Assembly (NCBI GenBank): GCA_012026975.1
Contig: VEPG01000057.1
Coordinates: 19,345 to 53,997, forward strand
Origin: Desulfuromonas sp.
GTDB taxonomy: Bacteria; Desulfobacterota; Desulfuromonadia; Desulfuromonadales; BM103
Direction of reading: 5' to 3'
Length of the DNA: 34,653 bases
Positions 23,979 through 33,267 of this stretch are shown here, one piece after another (within the stretch, counting starts at the first letter, position 1; each line of letters opens with the position of its first letter). The translations under genes and the position numbers were made by a program. The notes below the pieces were generated by a model. It saw nothing but the letters and a program-made list of their open reading frames with translations. It ran no database searches and was not told the origin of the DNA.

Positions 23979-25325
23979 ATGAAAGGGAAACTTCGCAACA
24001 CACTGCTTCTGCTCGCATCCCTGGTACTGGTGCCGGGGATCTGTCTGGCCGAGGGCGCCCCGGCGTTCGATACCGGCGATACGGCCTGGATGCTGGTTTC
24101 CACGGCATTGGTACTGCTGATGCTGCCGGGGCTGGCCCTCTTCTACGGCGGCATGGTGCGCGCCAAGAACGTCCTCTCCACCTTCATGCACTCGTTTGTC
24201 GCCATGGGGATCGTCGGTGTGCAGTGGGCGGTGATCGGCTATTCGTTGGCCTTCGGCGCGGACGCCGGCTTTGGTTTGATCGGGGATTTCAGCAAGGTCA
24301 TGCTCAACGGTCTGATCAGCTTCACGGACGGCACGCCGATCTACACGGTCTTCCAGAACGTGGCCAACGAGGGGGGCATTCCCGAGTATGTCTTCGCCAT
24401 GTATCAGTGCATGTTCGCCATGATCACCGTGGCCCTGATCTCGGGCGCGCTGGCCGAGCGCATCAAGTTTTCCACCTACTGCCTGTTCGTGCTGCTCTGG
24501 ACCACTCTGGTCTACGACCCGCTCGCTCACTGGGTGTGGATGGTTGACGGCTGGCTGTTCAAGAAGGGTGCCCTGGACTTCGCCGGCGGCACGGTCGTTC
24601 ACCTCTCCTCCGGGATCTCCGCGCTGGCGGTCCTGATCTTCCTTGGCAAGCGCCACGGCTTCCCCAACGAGCGGATGGCGCCGCACAGCCTGCCGCTGAC
24701 CATGCTCGGCGTCGGCCTGCTCTGGTTCGGCTGGTACGGCTTCAATGCCGGCAGCGCGGTGGTCGGTGTCAACTCCGTCCACGCCGCCGGCGGGCTGGCC
24801 GGCCTGGCGCTGACCACCACCACCATCGCCCCGGCCGCCGCCGGCTTGTCGTGGATGATCGCTGAATGGCTCCACAACGGCAAGCCCTCGGCCCTTGGCT
24901 TCGGTTCCGGCGTGGTCGCCGGGCTGGTGGTCATCACCCCGGCCGCCGGCTTCGTGCAGCCAGGTGCCGCCCTGATCATGGGGCTGCTGGCCGGGCTGGT
25001 CTGCTACGGCGGCATCCTGCTCAAGGCCAAGCTCAAGTACGACGACTCGCTGGATGCCTTCGGAGTGCACGGCATCGGCGGGACCTTCGGTGCCCTGGTG
25101 ACCGGTGTCTTCGCCACGGTCGGCGCCACCGGCCTGCTCTCCGGGAATCTTGACCAGTTCATCACCCAGGTGATTGCGGTAGCGGCCGCCGGTGCCTATG
25201 CGTTCATCGTTACCCTGGTCATCGTCTTCGCCCTGCACAAGACCATCGGCCTGCGCGTCGAAAAGGAAGACGAGATCATGGGTCTCGACCAGACGCAGCA
25301 TTCGGAAAGCGCCTACAACAACTGA
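23979..25325 (+). CDS. amtB: Ammonium transporter AmtB
   Basis: The 448-residue inner-membrane channel conducts ammonium/ammonia. It has a cleavable signal peptide (ending near ICLAEGA, residue 25), then about eleven hydrophobic helices. Family motifs are FYGGMVRAKNVLS, DFAGGTVVHLSSG with the first pore histidine, and FGVHGIGGTFGALVTGVF with the second. The C-terminal cytoplasmic tail (RVEKEDEIMGLDQTQH) matches the GlnK-contact region. The ATG follows GAGGTGCTGAC. It is cotranscribed with glnB and probably with the outer membrane protein gene 71 bases on. Confidence 0.96.
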   Translation: MKGKLRNTLLLLASLVLVPGICLAEGAPAFDTGDTAWMLVSTALVLLMLPGLALFYGGMVRAKNVLSTFMHSFVAMGIVGVQWAVIGYSLAFGADAGFGLIGDFSKVMLNGLISFTDGTPIYTVFQNVANEGGIPEYVFAMYQCMFAMITVALISGALAERIKFSTYCLFVLLWTTLVYDPLAHWVWMVDGWLFKKGALDFAGGTVVHLSSGISALAVLIFLGKRHGFPNERMAPHSLPLTMLGVGLLWFGWYGFNAGSAVVGVNSVHAAGGLAGLALTTTTIAPAAAGLSWMIAEWLHNGKPSALGFGSGVVAGLVVITPAAGFVQPGAALIMGLLAGLVCYGGILLKAKLKYDDSLDAFGVHGIGGTFGALVTGVFATVGATGLLSGNLDQFITQVIAVAAAGAYAFIVTLVIVFALHKTIGLRVEKEDEIMGLDQTQHSESAYNN

Positions 25326-25342
25326 TTGTTCCGACCTTGCCC

Positions 25343-25368
25343 GGCTGGCCGGGGCAACCCGGCCAGCC
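25343..25368 (+). other. GNRA-capped hairpin between amtB and the outer membrane protein gene
   Basis: A perfect 11-bp stem (25343-25353 with 25358-25368) is closed by a GCAA tetraloop. No T-run follows, so it more likely stabilises or sets processing of the operon mRNA than ends it. Confidence 0.75.
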
Positions 25369-25396
25369 CAACTTCAACTGACATAGGAGACTGGAC

Positions 25397-26140
25397 ATGA
25401 AGAAATTGCACAAAATCCTGCTTGGCACCATCGCTCTCGGCCTCTTCTCTGCCAACCTGGCCCTCGCCACCCCCTCGACCCAGATCTGGATCCCCTCGAC
25501 GGATATCCAGAAGTTCGGCACTTTCCATCTGGGTGTCGACAGCTATCAGCGTTCGAAGGAAGATGACGACGGCAATCGTCCGCACGTCACCGACTTCGGT
25601 TTGACGACCGGTGTTCTGCCTAATGAAAAGATCCAGATGGAAGCAGGCTACGATTTTATCACCAACGGCACCGATGCTGACGATCGCCCACTATATTTCC
25701 ACGCCAAGCTCGGTACTCCCGAAGGCTCGCTGTTCGAGGGTTCCCCGGCACTGGCCGCTGGCGGTTTTGCTTTCGGGACCGATAGTGATGTGACGGATTA
25801 CAACATTGTTTATGGACTGGTCGCCAAAACTTTCCCGGTGATCGGCCGGCTCTCGGCCGGCTACTATGTCGGCAACGATGACCTATTGGTCGATGCGGAC
25901 GGTGATGAGGACAATGACGGAGTGCTGCTTTCCTGGGACCGCACCATCAGTGAAGTTTCCGACAAGCTCTGGGCGGCGGTCGACTACCAGGGCGGCGACA
26001 ACAGCTTTGGTGCGCTCTCCTTCGGAGTGGCTTGGGCGTTTTCACCAAACGTTTCGGTCATCTTCGGTTATGACATTTACAACGAAAACAAGACGGCCGG
26101 TGAAGACACCTATACTGTCCAGCTCGATGTCAACTTCTGA
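25397..26140 (+). CDS. Outer membrane beta-barrel protein linked to amtB
   Basis: The 247-residue protein has a signal peptide (cleavage near ALA-TPS, residue 24) and alternating amphipathic strands. Examples are GTFHLGVDSYQR, QMEAGYDFITNG, IGRLSAGYYVGND and VSVIFGYDIYNENK. It ends in phenylalanine (YTVQLDVNF), the usual outer-membrane assembly signal. Loops are Asp-rich (KEDDDGN, DADGDEDNDG). It follows amtB in the same direction with AGGAG before the ATG and precedes a strong terminator, so it probably responds to nitrogen limitation. A pore for ammonium or small nitrogen compounds is a reasonable guess, not shown. Confidence 0.82.
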   Translation: MKKLHKILLGTIALGLFSANLALATPSTQIWIPSTDIQKFGTFHLGVDSYQRSKEDDDGNRPHVTDFGLTTGVLPNEKIQMEAGYDFITNGTDADDRPLYFHAKLGTPEGSLFEGSPALAAGGFAFGTDSDVTDYNIVYGLVAKTFPVIGRLSAGYYVGNDDLLVDADGDEDNDGVLLSWDRTISEVSDKLWAAVDYQGGDNSFGALSFGVAWAFSPNVSVIFGYDIYNENKTAGEDTYTVQLDVNF

Positions 26141-26173
26141 GCGGATGTTGTTCGTCCGCTCGGCCTCCTGACG

Positions 26174-26215
26174 AACCGGCCGCCAGCCCCATCGGGTTGG
26201 CGGCCGGTTTTTTTT
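26174..26215 (+). terminator. Intrinsic terminator of the glnB-amtB operon
   Basis: A 12-bp stem (26174-26185 with 26198-26209) is followed by T to 26215. Confidence 0.95.
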
Positions 26216-26284
26216 AATCTGACACGGCCATAAGATACCGGGGTTGGCTGTCCGTTTTGCATGTTCTCCCGAGAGTGGCGCCAC

Positions 26285-26309
26285 GGAACGCGAAGCGTTC
26301 TGTTTTTTT
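26285..26309 (+). terminator. Second intrinsic terminator
   Basis: GAACGC-GAA-GCGTTC (26286-26300) is followed by TG and seven T. It lies 70 bases after the first terminator with no gene between, so it either backs up the first or ends a short RNA. Confidence 0.75.
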
Positions 26310-26404
26310 CGTCTTGAGGGCGGGGTTAAGATGGGGTAACTTTAAACAAGGTACTTTGCGACCTGCAGGGAAATCACGTTGAGAACCATCTCGAGGAGGC
26401 ATTC

Positions 26405-26575
26405 ATGTCGACAGACAATGATGATACCGGAGGGGCTGTCGTTGCGTTCGCTTCCGGCGCCATAATAGGTGTCGTGGCCACTCTTTTGTTTATCCGGATG
26501 CAGAGCAATCGTGCAAGGAATTCAAGAGAGTATGACAACGATTATATTTATGATGGCGGTGACCTGTTCGTTTAA
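26405..26575 (+). CDS. 56-residue single-span membrane protein (YtxH-like layout)
   Basis: The ATG follows GAGGAGG by six bases. The protein has an acidic start (MSTDNDDTGG), one Gly/Ala-rich membrane helix (residues 11-31, VVAFASGAIIGVVATLLFI), a basic stretch (RMQSNRARNSR) and a Tyr/Asp-rich tail (EYDNDYIYDGGDLFV). The layout resembles small YtxH-type proteins but I cannot assign it. It is followed by a terminator at 26610 and is probably transcribed alone. Confidence 0.65.
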   Translation: MSTDNDDTGGAVVAFASGAIIGVVATLLFIRMQSNRARNSREYDNDYIYDGGDLFV

Positions 26576-26609
26576 ATCGGTCCCCGCAGCAGCTGCCGTT
26601 TTTGAACGA

Positions 26610-26637
26610 AGCCCTCCCTGGTGGAGGGCTCTTTTAT
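26610..26637 (+). terminator. Intrinsic terminator
   Basis: An 8-bp stem (26610-26617 with 26623-26630) with loop CTGGT is followed by CTTTTATT. Confidence 0.85.
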
Positions 26638-26718
26638 TGACCCCGAGCATCGTCGCGGAGATGATTTCTGATATACTGATTATTCAACAGACTCTGGCAC
26701 ACCTGGAGTTGCGGCGGC

Positions 26719-29400
26719 ATGAAAACCCTCAGCATGAAAACCAGGATGTCGCTGACGGTTTCCCTCCTGTTTGTGTTGGCGATCGCGTTGCTGGCATGGG
26801 GTGCCCTTTCCTACCAGGAAGAGTCGCTGCAGGAGGCCATCAGTCGGCAACAGCTTGCCTTGACTTCATCGCTGGCGGCAAGCATCGATGACAAACTGAG
26901 CCTGGCTCACAACGCCCTGATTACCGCGGCGCGCCAGATGCCGCCGGAAACCCTGCGTAATGCCGACAGCGCCCAGCGCTTCCTCGATGCCCGCCTCTCT
27001 CTCCACTCGATCTTCGACAACCTGATCCTCATCTCCCGCAATGGAAAACTGATTGCCGAAAGCCCCTTTCTCCCCGGCCGACGGGGCATGGACCTGACGT
27101 CCCAAGGGTATTTCCAATCGACGGTAGCAACCGGAAAACCATACATTTCGGAGCCCCGCACCTGCTCCCACAATCACCACCATCCCGCCATATTTCTCAC
27201 TTCGCCTGTCTTCGACACTAAAGGTCGCCTGGTCGCGATAGCCGTCGGGAGTTTCGATCTCTGGGGGAGCAACTTTCTGGAAGAGCTTTCCCGCACCCGG
27301 TACGGCGATGCCAGCTATTTCTATCTGACCGACCGTGACCGGACGATCATCGTCCATCCCGATCGGAGCAAAATCCTGACCAAGGAACTTCCAGAGGGGA
27401 CAAATCCCCTCTACGAGAAAGCCCTGGCTGGATTCGACGGCAGTGGAGAGACCGTCAACGCCCAGGGGGCTCGCGTCATCACCTCGATCCGGCACCTGCG
27501 TACCACCGGCTGGATTCTGGCGGCGAACTACTCCGCCGCCGAAGCCTATGCCCCGCTGGAAACGGCTCGACGCTACTTTCTCCTGGGAGCACTGGCCTGC
27601 ACACTGATCGTTCTGTCAATCAGCTGGTACCTGATGAAACGTCTCACCGCGCCGCTGGCTGATTTCACCCGCCATGTGGAATTGCTGCCGGAAACTTTCG
27701 GCCAACACCACTTTCTGGGAATCGAGTCCGACGACGAGATCGGCATCCTGGCGCAAACGTTCAACCGTATGGTTACGACCCTGGAGGCGCAGCAGGCCGC
27801 CAACGAATCGAGGCTCGTGGCCCTTCTCCGACTGAACGAGATGAACTCCTCGTCTCTTCATGAACTTGCCGATTTCGCTCTGGAAGAAGCGGTTCAACTC
27901 ACCCGGAGCAAGATCGGCTACCTGGCCTTCGTCAACGACGATGAATCGCTCCTGACCATGTACTCGTGGTCCCGTGAGGCGATGCGGGAATGCGCCATTG
28001 CCGACAAGCCATTGGAGTATCCACTCGCCGGCACGGGCCTTTGGGGGGAGGCGGTACGCCAGCGCAAGCCGGTCATCACCAATGACTATGCAGCCCCCAA
28101 CCCCTGTAAAAAAGGGTGTCCGGAGGGGCACGTGGAGGTGCGCCGCCACATGAACACCCCGATTTTCGACGGTGAACGGATTGTCATCGTTGCGGGGGTC
28201 GGCAACAAGGATGAGGCCTATGACGAAACCGATGTTCACCAACTGACGCTGCTCATGCAGGGGATGTGGCGTCTCATCCAGCGCAAGCGGATCGAGGAGG
28301 AGCTGCGCCGGAGTGAAGAGCGTTATCGTCACCTCTATACAGAGACACCGGTTATGCTCCACTCCATCGATCAAGACGGACGGTTGGTCAACGTCAGCAA
28401 TTACTGGCTCGATACCCTCGGCTACAAGAGAAACGAAGTGCTTGGCCGGAAGACTTCGGAGTTTCTCACGGAAGAATCCCGGCGTTACGCCGAGGAGGTT
28501 GTGCTGCCCGAGTTTTTCAGGACCGGTTCCTGCACGGAGGTGCCGTACCGGGTGGTGAAAAGGGACGGCGAGATTCTGGATGTCCTTCTCTCCGCCACAG
28601 CCGAAAGAGACGATGAAGGCAAGGTGATCCGCTCGCTGGCCGTCATGATCGACGTGACCGAGCGCAAGCGGGCCGGGGAGGAGATTAAAAAGCTGAATAG
28701 CGATCTGGCGGCGCGGGCCGTCGAACTGGAGAATGCCAACCGGGAGTTGGAGGCGTTCAGTTACTCGGTCTCACACGACCTGCGCAAGCCTCTCACGTTG
28801 ATCAACGGCTATGCCCAGATCATCCAGGATTTGGGCGGTAAATCGTTAAACAACGATTGTCAGAACTACCTTCAGGAGATCTCTGACGGGGTCCTGCGCA
28901 TGACCGAGCTCATCGATGCCCTGCTCAAGTTCTCCCGTGCCAGCTGCAGGGAACTGCATCGGGAAACGGTCAATTTCAGCGATATTGCCTATGATGTAGC
29001 CTCTGATCTGGCTTTGGCTGAACCGGAACGTCTGGTCAGGTTCAAGATTGCCAGCGGGATCACAGTCAGAGGTGATGAAAAGCTCCTGCGGATCGTCCTT
29101 GAAAACCTCTTCGGCAACGCCTGGAAATACTCGGCCGCACGAGAAGATGCCGCCATCGAATTCGGTGTGGCCAACGTCGACGGGGAAACAGCCTGTTTTG
29201 TCCGGGACAACGGGATCGGTTTCGACATGACGCATGCGGCCAGGATCTTCACTCCTTTCCACCGGCTTCCCGGTGCCGATAAATTCAGGGGGCACGGCAT
29301 CGGTCTCGGCACGGTAGAGCGGATCATCCAGCGCCACGGCGGTCGGATTTGGGCTGAGGGGGTGCCGGGCGAGGGGGCGACCTTCTGGTTTACCCTGTAA
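26719..29400 (+). CDS. Membrane histidine kinase (dCache-HAMP-GAF-PAS-HisKA-HATPase)
   Basis: The 893-residue sensor has helices at about 13-30 and 286-308 flanking a periplasmic double-Cache domain (ILISRNGKLIAESPF, YFQSTVATGKPYISEP, DASYFYLTDRDRTIIVHPD). It continues with HAMP (LMKRLTAPLADF), GAF (about 375-520), PAS (about 535-655) and HisKA with H686 (YSVSHDLRKPL, phytochrome/KinA type). The HATPase has NLFGNAWKYS, DNGIGFD and GHGIGLGTV. There is no receiver. A C-x-H-x-H-H-H cluster (C149 to H155) sits in the Cache domain. ATG 26719 has GGAG at a long spacer; M6 is an alternative. The kinase gene at 29453 follows 52 bases later and may be in the same transcript. Confidence 0.9.
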   Translation: MKTLSMKTRMSLTVSLLFVLAIALLAWGALSYQEESLQEAISRQQLALTSSLAASIDDKLSLAHNALITAARQMPPETLRNADSAQRFLDARLSLHSIFDNLILISRNGKLIAESPFLPGRRGMDLTSQGYFQSTVATGKPYISEPRTCSHNHHHPAIFLTSPVFDTKGRLVAIAVGSFDLWGSNFLEELSRTRYGDASYFYLTDRDRTIIVHPDRSKILTKELPEGTNPLYEKALAGFDGSGETVNAQGARVITSIRHLRTTGWILAANYSAAEAYAPLETARRYFLLGALACTLIVLSISWYLMKRLTAPLADFTRHVELLPETFGQHHFLGIESDDEIGILAQTFNRMVTTLEAQQAANESRLVALLRLNEMNSSSLHELADFALEEAVQLTRSKIGYLAFVNDDESLLTMYSWSREAMRECAIADKPLEYPLAGTGLWGEAVRQRKPVITNDYAAPNPCKKGCPEGHVEVRRHMNTPIFDGERIVIVAGVGNKDEAYDETDVHQLTLLMQGMWRLIQRKRIEEELRRSEERYRHLYTETPVMLHSIDQDGRLVNVSNYWLDTLGYKRNEVLGRKTSEFLTEESRRYAEEVVLPEFFRTGSCTEVPYRVVKRDGEILDVLLSATAERDDEGKVIRSLAVMIDVTERKRAGEEIKKLNSDLAARAVELENANRELEAFSYSVSHDLRKPLTLINGYAQIIQDLGGKSLNNDCQNYLQEISDGVLRMTELIDALLKFSRASCRELHRETVNFSDIAYDVASDLALAEPERLVRFKIASGITVRGDEKLLRIVLENLFGNAWKYSAAREDAAIEFGVANVDGETACFVRDNGIGFDMTHAARIFTPFHRLPGADKFRGHGIGLGTVERIIQRHGGRIWAEGVPGEGATFWFTL

Positions 29401-29452
29401 TCCTGAAGACTTTGTCTTCTGCGTAAATTGTGCTCTGGGGAAGGAGTGCCAG

Positions 29453-31900
29453 ATGAGCGAAAAGCTACTGAAGACCGACATTCATGGTGGACCAAACGAT
29501 GCGGCAGGTGAGTGTCAGGAAGATTTACTGGATTTCCGGCTACTCGCCGATACGGTCCCGCATTTCGTCTGGTCGGCACGTGCCGATGGGGTGTCCGACT
29601 ATTACAACACTCGGTTTCTGGCGTATCTCGGGAAAACGCTGGAGGAAATGCAGGGATGGACCTGGGCGGAAACGTTGCACCCCGACGACCAGCAACGCTG
29701 CATGGCCAACTGGATTGCGGCCTTCACCGCCGGAACGGAGTATTACGACGAATACCGCATCCGTCGGGCAGTAGATGGCCGTTATCTCTGGCACGAAGGA
29801 AAGGCTATTCCTTTACGTGACGAGGCCGGCAATGTCGTACGCTGGTACGGCACCTGTACGGAGATTGAAGCGTACAAGCAGTCAGACGCAAAACAAGCGC
29901 TGCTGGTGGAAGCAATCGGTCAACTCCTGGTCAGCCAGGAACCACAACAGGTCATCGAGTTTCTTTGCCATAAGGTCATGACGTTTCTCGATTGCCAGGT
30001 CTTTTTCAATTTCTTGGTCGACGAGCGGAAGGAAAGACTCCATCTCAATGCTTGCGCCGGCATCCCTGCCGAGGAACTGACGAAGATCGAATGGCTCGAT
30101 TACGGAGTGGCGGTCTGTGGGTGCGCGGCCCGCGATGCCTGCCGTATCGTGGCCGAGGAGATCCAGTCCACCCCCGATCCGCGCACGGAACTGGTGAAAT
30201 CCTTTGGCGTCCGGGCCTATGCCTGCCATCCGCTTTTGGCACAGGGGCGGGTACTCGGCACCCTCTCTTTCGGGACCTTAACCAGAGACCATTTCTCCGA
30301 AAGCGATCTGGAGTTGATGAAGACGGTGGCCGGCCATGTCGCCATCGCCCTGGAACGTAGCCGGTTCGAACGGCGGTTGAGTGACAGCGAAGAGTTGTAC
30401 CGGGCGATCGGCGAAACGATCGACTATGGCGTGTGGGTGTGCGATCCGGATGGTCGCAATGTCTACGCAAGCCCGAGCTTTCTCAAGCTCGTCGGCATCA
30501 CCCAGGAACAGTGCTCGGATTTCGGGTGGGGCGACGTGCTGCACCCCGACGATGCCGAAGCCAACGTTGCGGCATGGAAGGAGTGTACCCGTACCGGCAG
30601 CGTATGGAATTGCGAACATCGGTATCGTGGAACGGATGGCAAGTGGCACCCGATTCTGGCACGTGGCGTGCCGGTGCGGGACGATCACGGGCAGATCAGG
30701 TTCTGGGCCGGCATCAATCTGGACATCGCCGAGTACAAGCAGGTCGAGGAGGCGTTGGCCGAGGCCAAGTCGGCCGCCGAAAAGGCCAGTCTTGCCAAGA
30801 GCGAGTTCCTGGCCAGCATGAGCCATGAGATCCGCACGCCCATGACCGTCTTTCTCATGGCGCTTGAGCAACTGCAGCAGATCGATACCGATCCTGCCTG
30901 CCGCAAACTGCTGGAACTGGCCGACAAATCGGCCAAGGCCCTGCGCGAACTGGTCGACGACATCCTCGACATCTCCCAGATCGAAGCCTGTCGCGTGAAG
31001 TTGGCCGAGGAACCATTAGATCCACGGTCCTTGGTGGGCGACGTTGTCGAAATGTTTACCCTGGCTACACGGGATAAAGGCCTGCGCCTGACAGAAAACG
31101 TCGCCCCTGACGTTCCCTCGATCATCGTCGCCGATCAAGGCCGGTTAAAGCAGGTGCTGATCAACCTGGTCGGCAATGCCATCAAGTTCACGGTTCAAGG
31201 AGGAGTCGACATTTCCGTCAACTCCACGGGGGGGCGTCTCATGTTTGCCGTGGCAGACACCGGCATCGGCGTTCCGGAAGAAAAGCATGCATTGCTCTTT
31301 CAGAGTTTCAGCCAGGTGGACAATTCCTTCCAGCGCCAGCATGGCGGCAGCGGCCTGGGATTGGCCATCTGCAAAGGTCTGGTTGAACTCATGGGGGGGA
31401 CGATTGGCATGTGCAACCGGGATGACGGAGGCAGCATTTTCACTTTCACACTCCCCCTGAAGACCGCCGCATTGAAACGCTCCCCCCAAGTCACGCCGGT
31501 CGACAAGAAAGGGGGAGGATCAACCAGGTTGGTGCGCATCCTGCTCGCTGAAGACGAGCCGCTTGTTCGCGACATCGTTGCGCTCGCCCTGACCCATCAC
31601 GGCTGGCATGTCGAGACGGCGGCCAATGGACGGGAGGCGGTCGAAAAATGGCGGAGTGAACCATTTGACGTCATCCTTATGGATCTGCAAATGCCCGATA
31701 TGAACGGATTGGAAGCCGCCCGCACCATCCGCGATCATGAAACCAGGATGGACAAGCGCACTGCCATCATCGGCTTTACCGCGCATGCCTCGGAAACGAC
31801 CAGCGAACGTTGCATCAGGGCCGGAATGGATTACGTCTTGAGCAAGCCATTGCATTTTGATGATCTCACCGAAGTCATCAACCAGTGCCTGGCAGACTAA
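29453..31900 (+). CDS. Hybrid histidine kinase (PAS-GAF-PAS-HisKA-HATPase-REC)
   Basis: The 815-residue protein has no membrane segment. A first PAS (about 25-142) is nearly a copy of that in the 3845 kinase (same [19 protein letters not shown] and WHEG segments). A GAF domain (about 150-300) and a second PAS (about 310-430) follow. HisKA has H458 in [12 protein letters not shown], and HATPase has NLVGNAIKF, DTGIGV and GSGLGLAI. The receiver has D744 (LMDLQMP) and LSKPL. From HisKA on it resembles the CHASE kinase at 10407. ATG 29453 is preceded by AAGGAG at seven bases. No partner regulator gene is adjacent. Confidence 0.9.
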   Translation: MSEKLLKTDIHGGPNDAAGECQEDLLDFRLLADTVPHFVWSARADGVSDYYNTRFLAYLGKTLEEMQGWTWAETLHPDDQQRCMANWIAAFTAGTEYYDEYRIRRAVDGRYLWHEGKAIPLRDEAGNVVRWYGTCTEIEAYKQSDAKQALLVEAIGQLLVSQEPQQVIEFLCHKVMTFLDCQVFFNFLVDERKERLHLNACAGIPAEELTKIEWLDYGVAVCGCAARDACRIVAEEIQSTPDPRTELVKSFGVRAYACHPLLAQGRVLGTLSFGTLTRDHFSESDLELMKTVAGHVAIALERSRFERRLSDSEELYRAIGETIDYGVWVCDPDGRNVYASPSFLKLVGITQEQCSDFGWGDVLHPDDAEANVAAWKECTRTGSVWNCEHRYRGTDGKWHPILARGVPVRDDHGQIRFWAGINLDIAEYKQVEEALAEAKSAAEKASLAKSEFLASMSHEIRTPMTVFLMALEQLQQIDTDPACRKLLELADKSAKALRELVDDILDISQIEACRVKLAEEPLDPRSLVGDVVEMFTLATRDKGLRLTENVAPDVPSIIVADQGRLKQVLINLVGNAIKFTVQGGVDISVNSTGGRLMFAVADTGIGVPEEKHALLFQSFSQVDNSFQRQHGGSGLGLAICKGLVELMGGTIGMCNRDDGGSIFTFTLPLKTAALKRSPQVTPVDKKGGGSTRLVRILLAEDEPLVRDIVALALTHHGWHVETAANGREAVEKWRSEPFDVILMDLQMPDMNGLEAARTIRDHETRMDKRTAIIGFTAHASETTSERCIRAGMDYVLSKPLHFDDLTEVINQCLAD

Positions 31901-32023
31901 AGCACCCGGAAGTCTCAAGGCTTTTTTGTTTTCATCGGCCGTTATCGCCTTGCATTAGAGGATATTGTTGGTCAAACTGTCGGCAACGGTTCCGACTGTG
32001 ATCGAATTAGCAAGGAGAAGCAT

Positions 32024-33265
32024 ATGTACTCCTACGACAATGTGGGGAAAAGCACGATTGCCATGGTCCTGGCCGGAGGGAAGGGAGAGCGGCTCAGCCC
32101 GCTGACCCTGCGCCGGGCCAAGCCGAGCGTGACCTTCGGCGGCAAGTACAAGATCATCGACTTCGTCCTGAGCAACCTGTTCAATTCGGGGATCAAGAAG
32201 GTCTACATCCTTACCCAGTACCGGGCCTATTCACTGACCAAGCATATTCGCGAGTCCTGGGGAAAGTGGACCGGGCTCGGCGAATTCTATGTCGCCATCT
32301 CCCCCGAGACCCGCAACGAAAGCGAGGAGTGGTTCAAGGGGACGGCCGACGCCATTCTCCAGTATCTGCGCTTTGTCGAGCACTCGGATGCGGACTACGT
32401 GGCGATCTTCGGCGGCGACCATATCTACAAGATGGATGTCGGCCAGATGATCAGCAGTCACCGGATGAACCGTGCCGATATCACCATCGCCGCCCTGGAG
32501 GTGCCGTCCGAAGAAGCCAGCCGGTTCGGGGTCTTTAGCGTGGATGACGATTTCCGGGTGACCGGCTTTACGGAAAAGCCCGCCGTCCCGGAGAAGATCC
32601 CGGGGCGGGAGACCTGCTTCGCCTCCATGGGGAACTACATCTTTTCCACCAAGAAGCTGATCGAGGTCCTGCAGGAAGGGAAGAAGCTCCACGAAGATCT
32701 CGACTTCGGCAAACACGTGATCCCGATGATGCTCGGTAATGAAGACCGGGTGTTCGCCTACAACTTCAACGACAACATCATCCCCGGCATGAAGGCCGAG
32801 GAGCGGGGCTACTGGAAGGATGTGGGGACGATCGAGTCCTACTACGAAGCCAACATGGATCTCATCCACGTCTCTCCGCAACTGAACCTCTACAACTACA
32901 AGTGGCCGATCCTTACCAACCAGGGGAACCTGCCGCCGGCCAAAACCGTCTTCGACGACGACGACCGGCGCGGGCAGAATATCGACTCCTACGTCTGCGG
33001 CGGCTGCATCACCAGCGGCAGCACGGTGCGACGCTCGATCCTCGGCCCCATGTGCCGGGTCAACAGCTACAGCCTGGTGGAGGATTCAATCCTCTTCGAG
33101 AACGTCACCGTTGGGCGGCATGTCAGGATCCGGCGGACGATCATCGACAAGAACGTAACGATCCCCGACGGTACGACCATCGGCTACGATCATGACGAAG
33201 ACCGGCGCCGGGGGTATACGGTGACGGAGTCGGGGATTGTGGTGGTGCCGCGCCCCGACAAATAG
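32024..33265 (+). CDS. glgC: Glucose-1-phosphate adenylyltransferase (ADP-glucose pyrophosphorylase)
   Basis: The 413-residue enzyme makes ADP-glucose for glycogen synthesis. The nucleotide-binding N-terminus is clear (VLAGGKGERLSPLTLRRAKP, then FGGKYKIIDFVLSN). FGGDHIYKMD supplies the catalytic aspartate, GYWKDVGTIESYYEAN the glucose-1-phosphate region. The C-terminal left-handed beta helix follows (SILGPMCRVNSYSLVEDSIL). The regulatory arginines expected in the N-terminal third are consistent with allosteric control. AAGGAG lies five bases before the ATG. A small GTCGG/CCGAC inverted repeat lies in the leader (31979-31996). No other glycogen gene is in the window. Confidence 0.95.
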   Translation: MYSYDNVGKSTIAMVLAGGKGERLSPLTLRRAKPSVTFGGKYKIIDFVLSNLFNSGIKKVYILTQYRAYSLTKHIRESWGKWTGLGEFYVAISPETRNESEEWFKGTADAILQYLRFVEHSDADYVAIFGGDHIYKMDVGQMISSHRMNRADITIAALEVPSEEASRFGVFSVDDDFRVTGFTEKPAVPEKIPGRETCFASMGNYIFSTKKLIEVLQEGKKLHEDLDFGKHVIPMMLGNEDRVFAYNFNDNIIPGMKAEERGYWKDVGTIESYYEANMDLIHVSPQLNLYNYKWPILTNQGNLPPAKTVFDDDDRRGQNIDSYVCGGCITSGSTVRRSILGPMCRVNSYSLVEDSILFENVTVGRHVRIRRTIIDKNVTIPDGTTIGYDHDEDRRRGYTVTESGIVVVPRPDK

Positions 33266-33267
33266 CA

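Noticed and set aside
26695-26712. Sigma-54-like TGGCAC ... TTGC before the Cache kinase
   Set aside because: The GG and GC are 13 bases apart, not 10, so RNA polymerase with RpoN should not use it.
31895-31935. Terminator after the 29453 kinase
   Set aside because: A T-run is present but I find no convincing stem directly before it.
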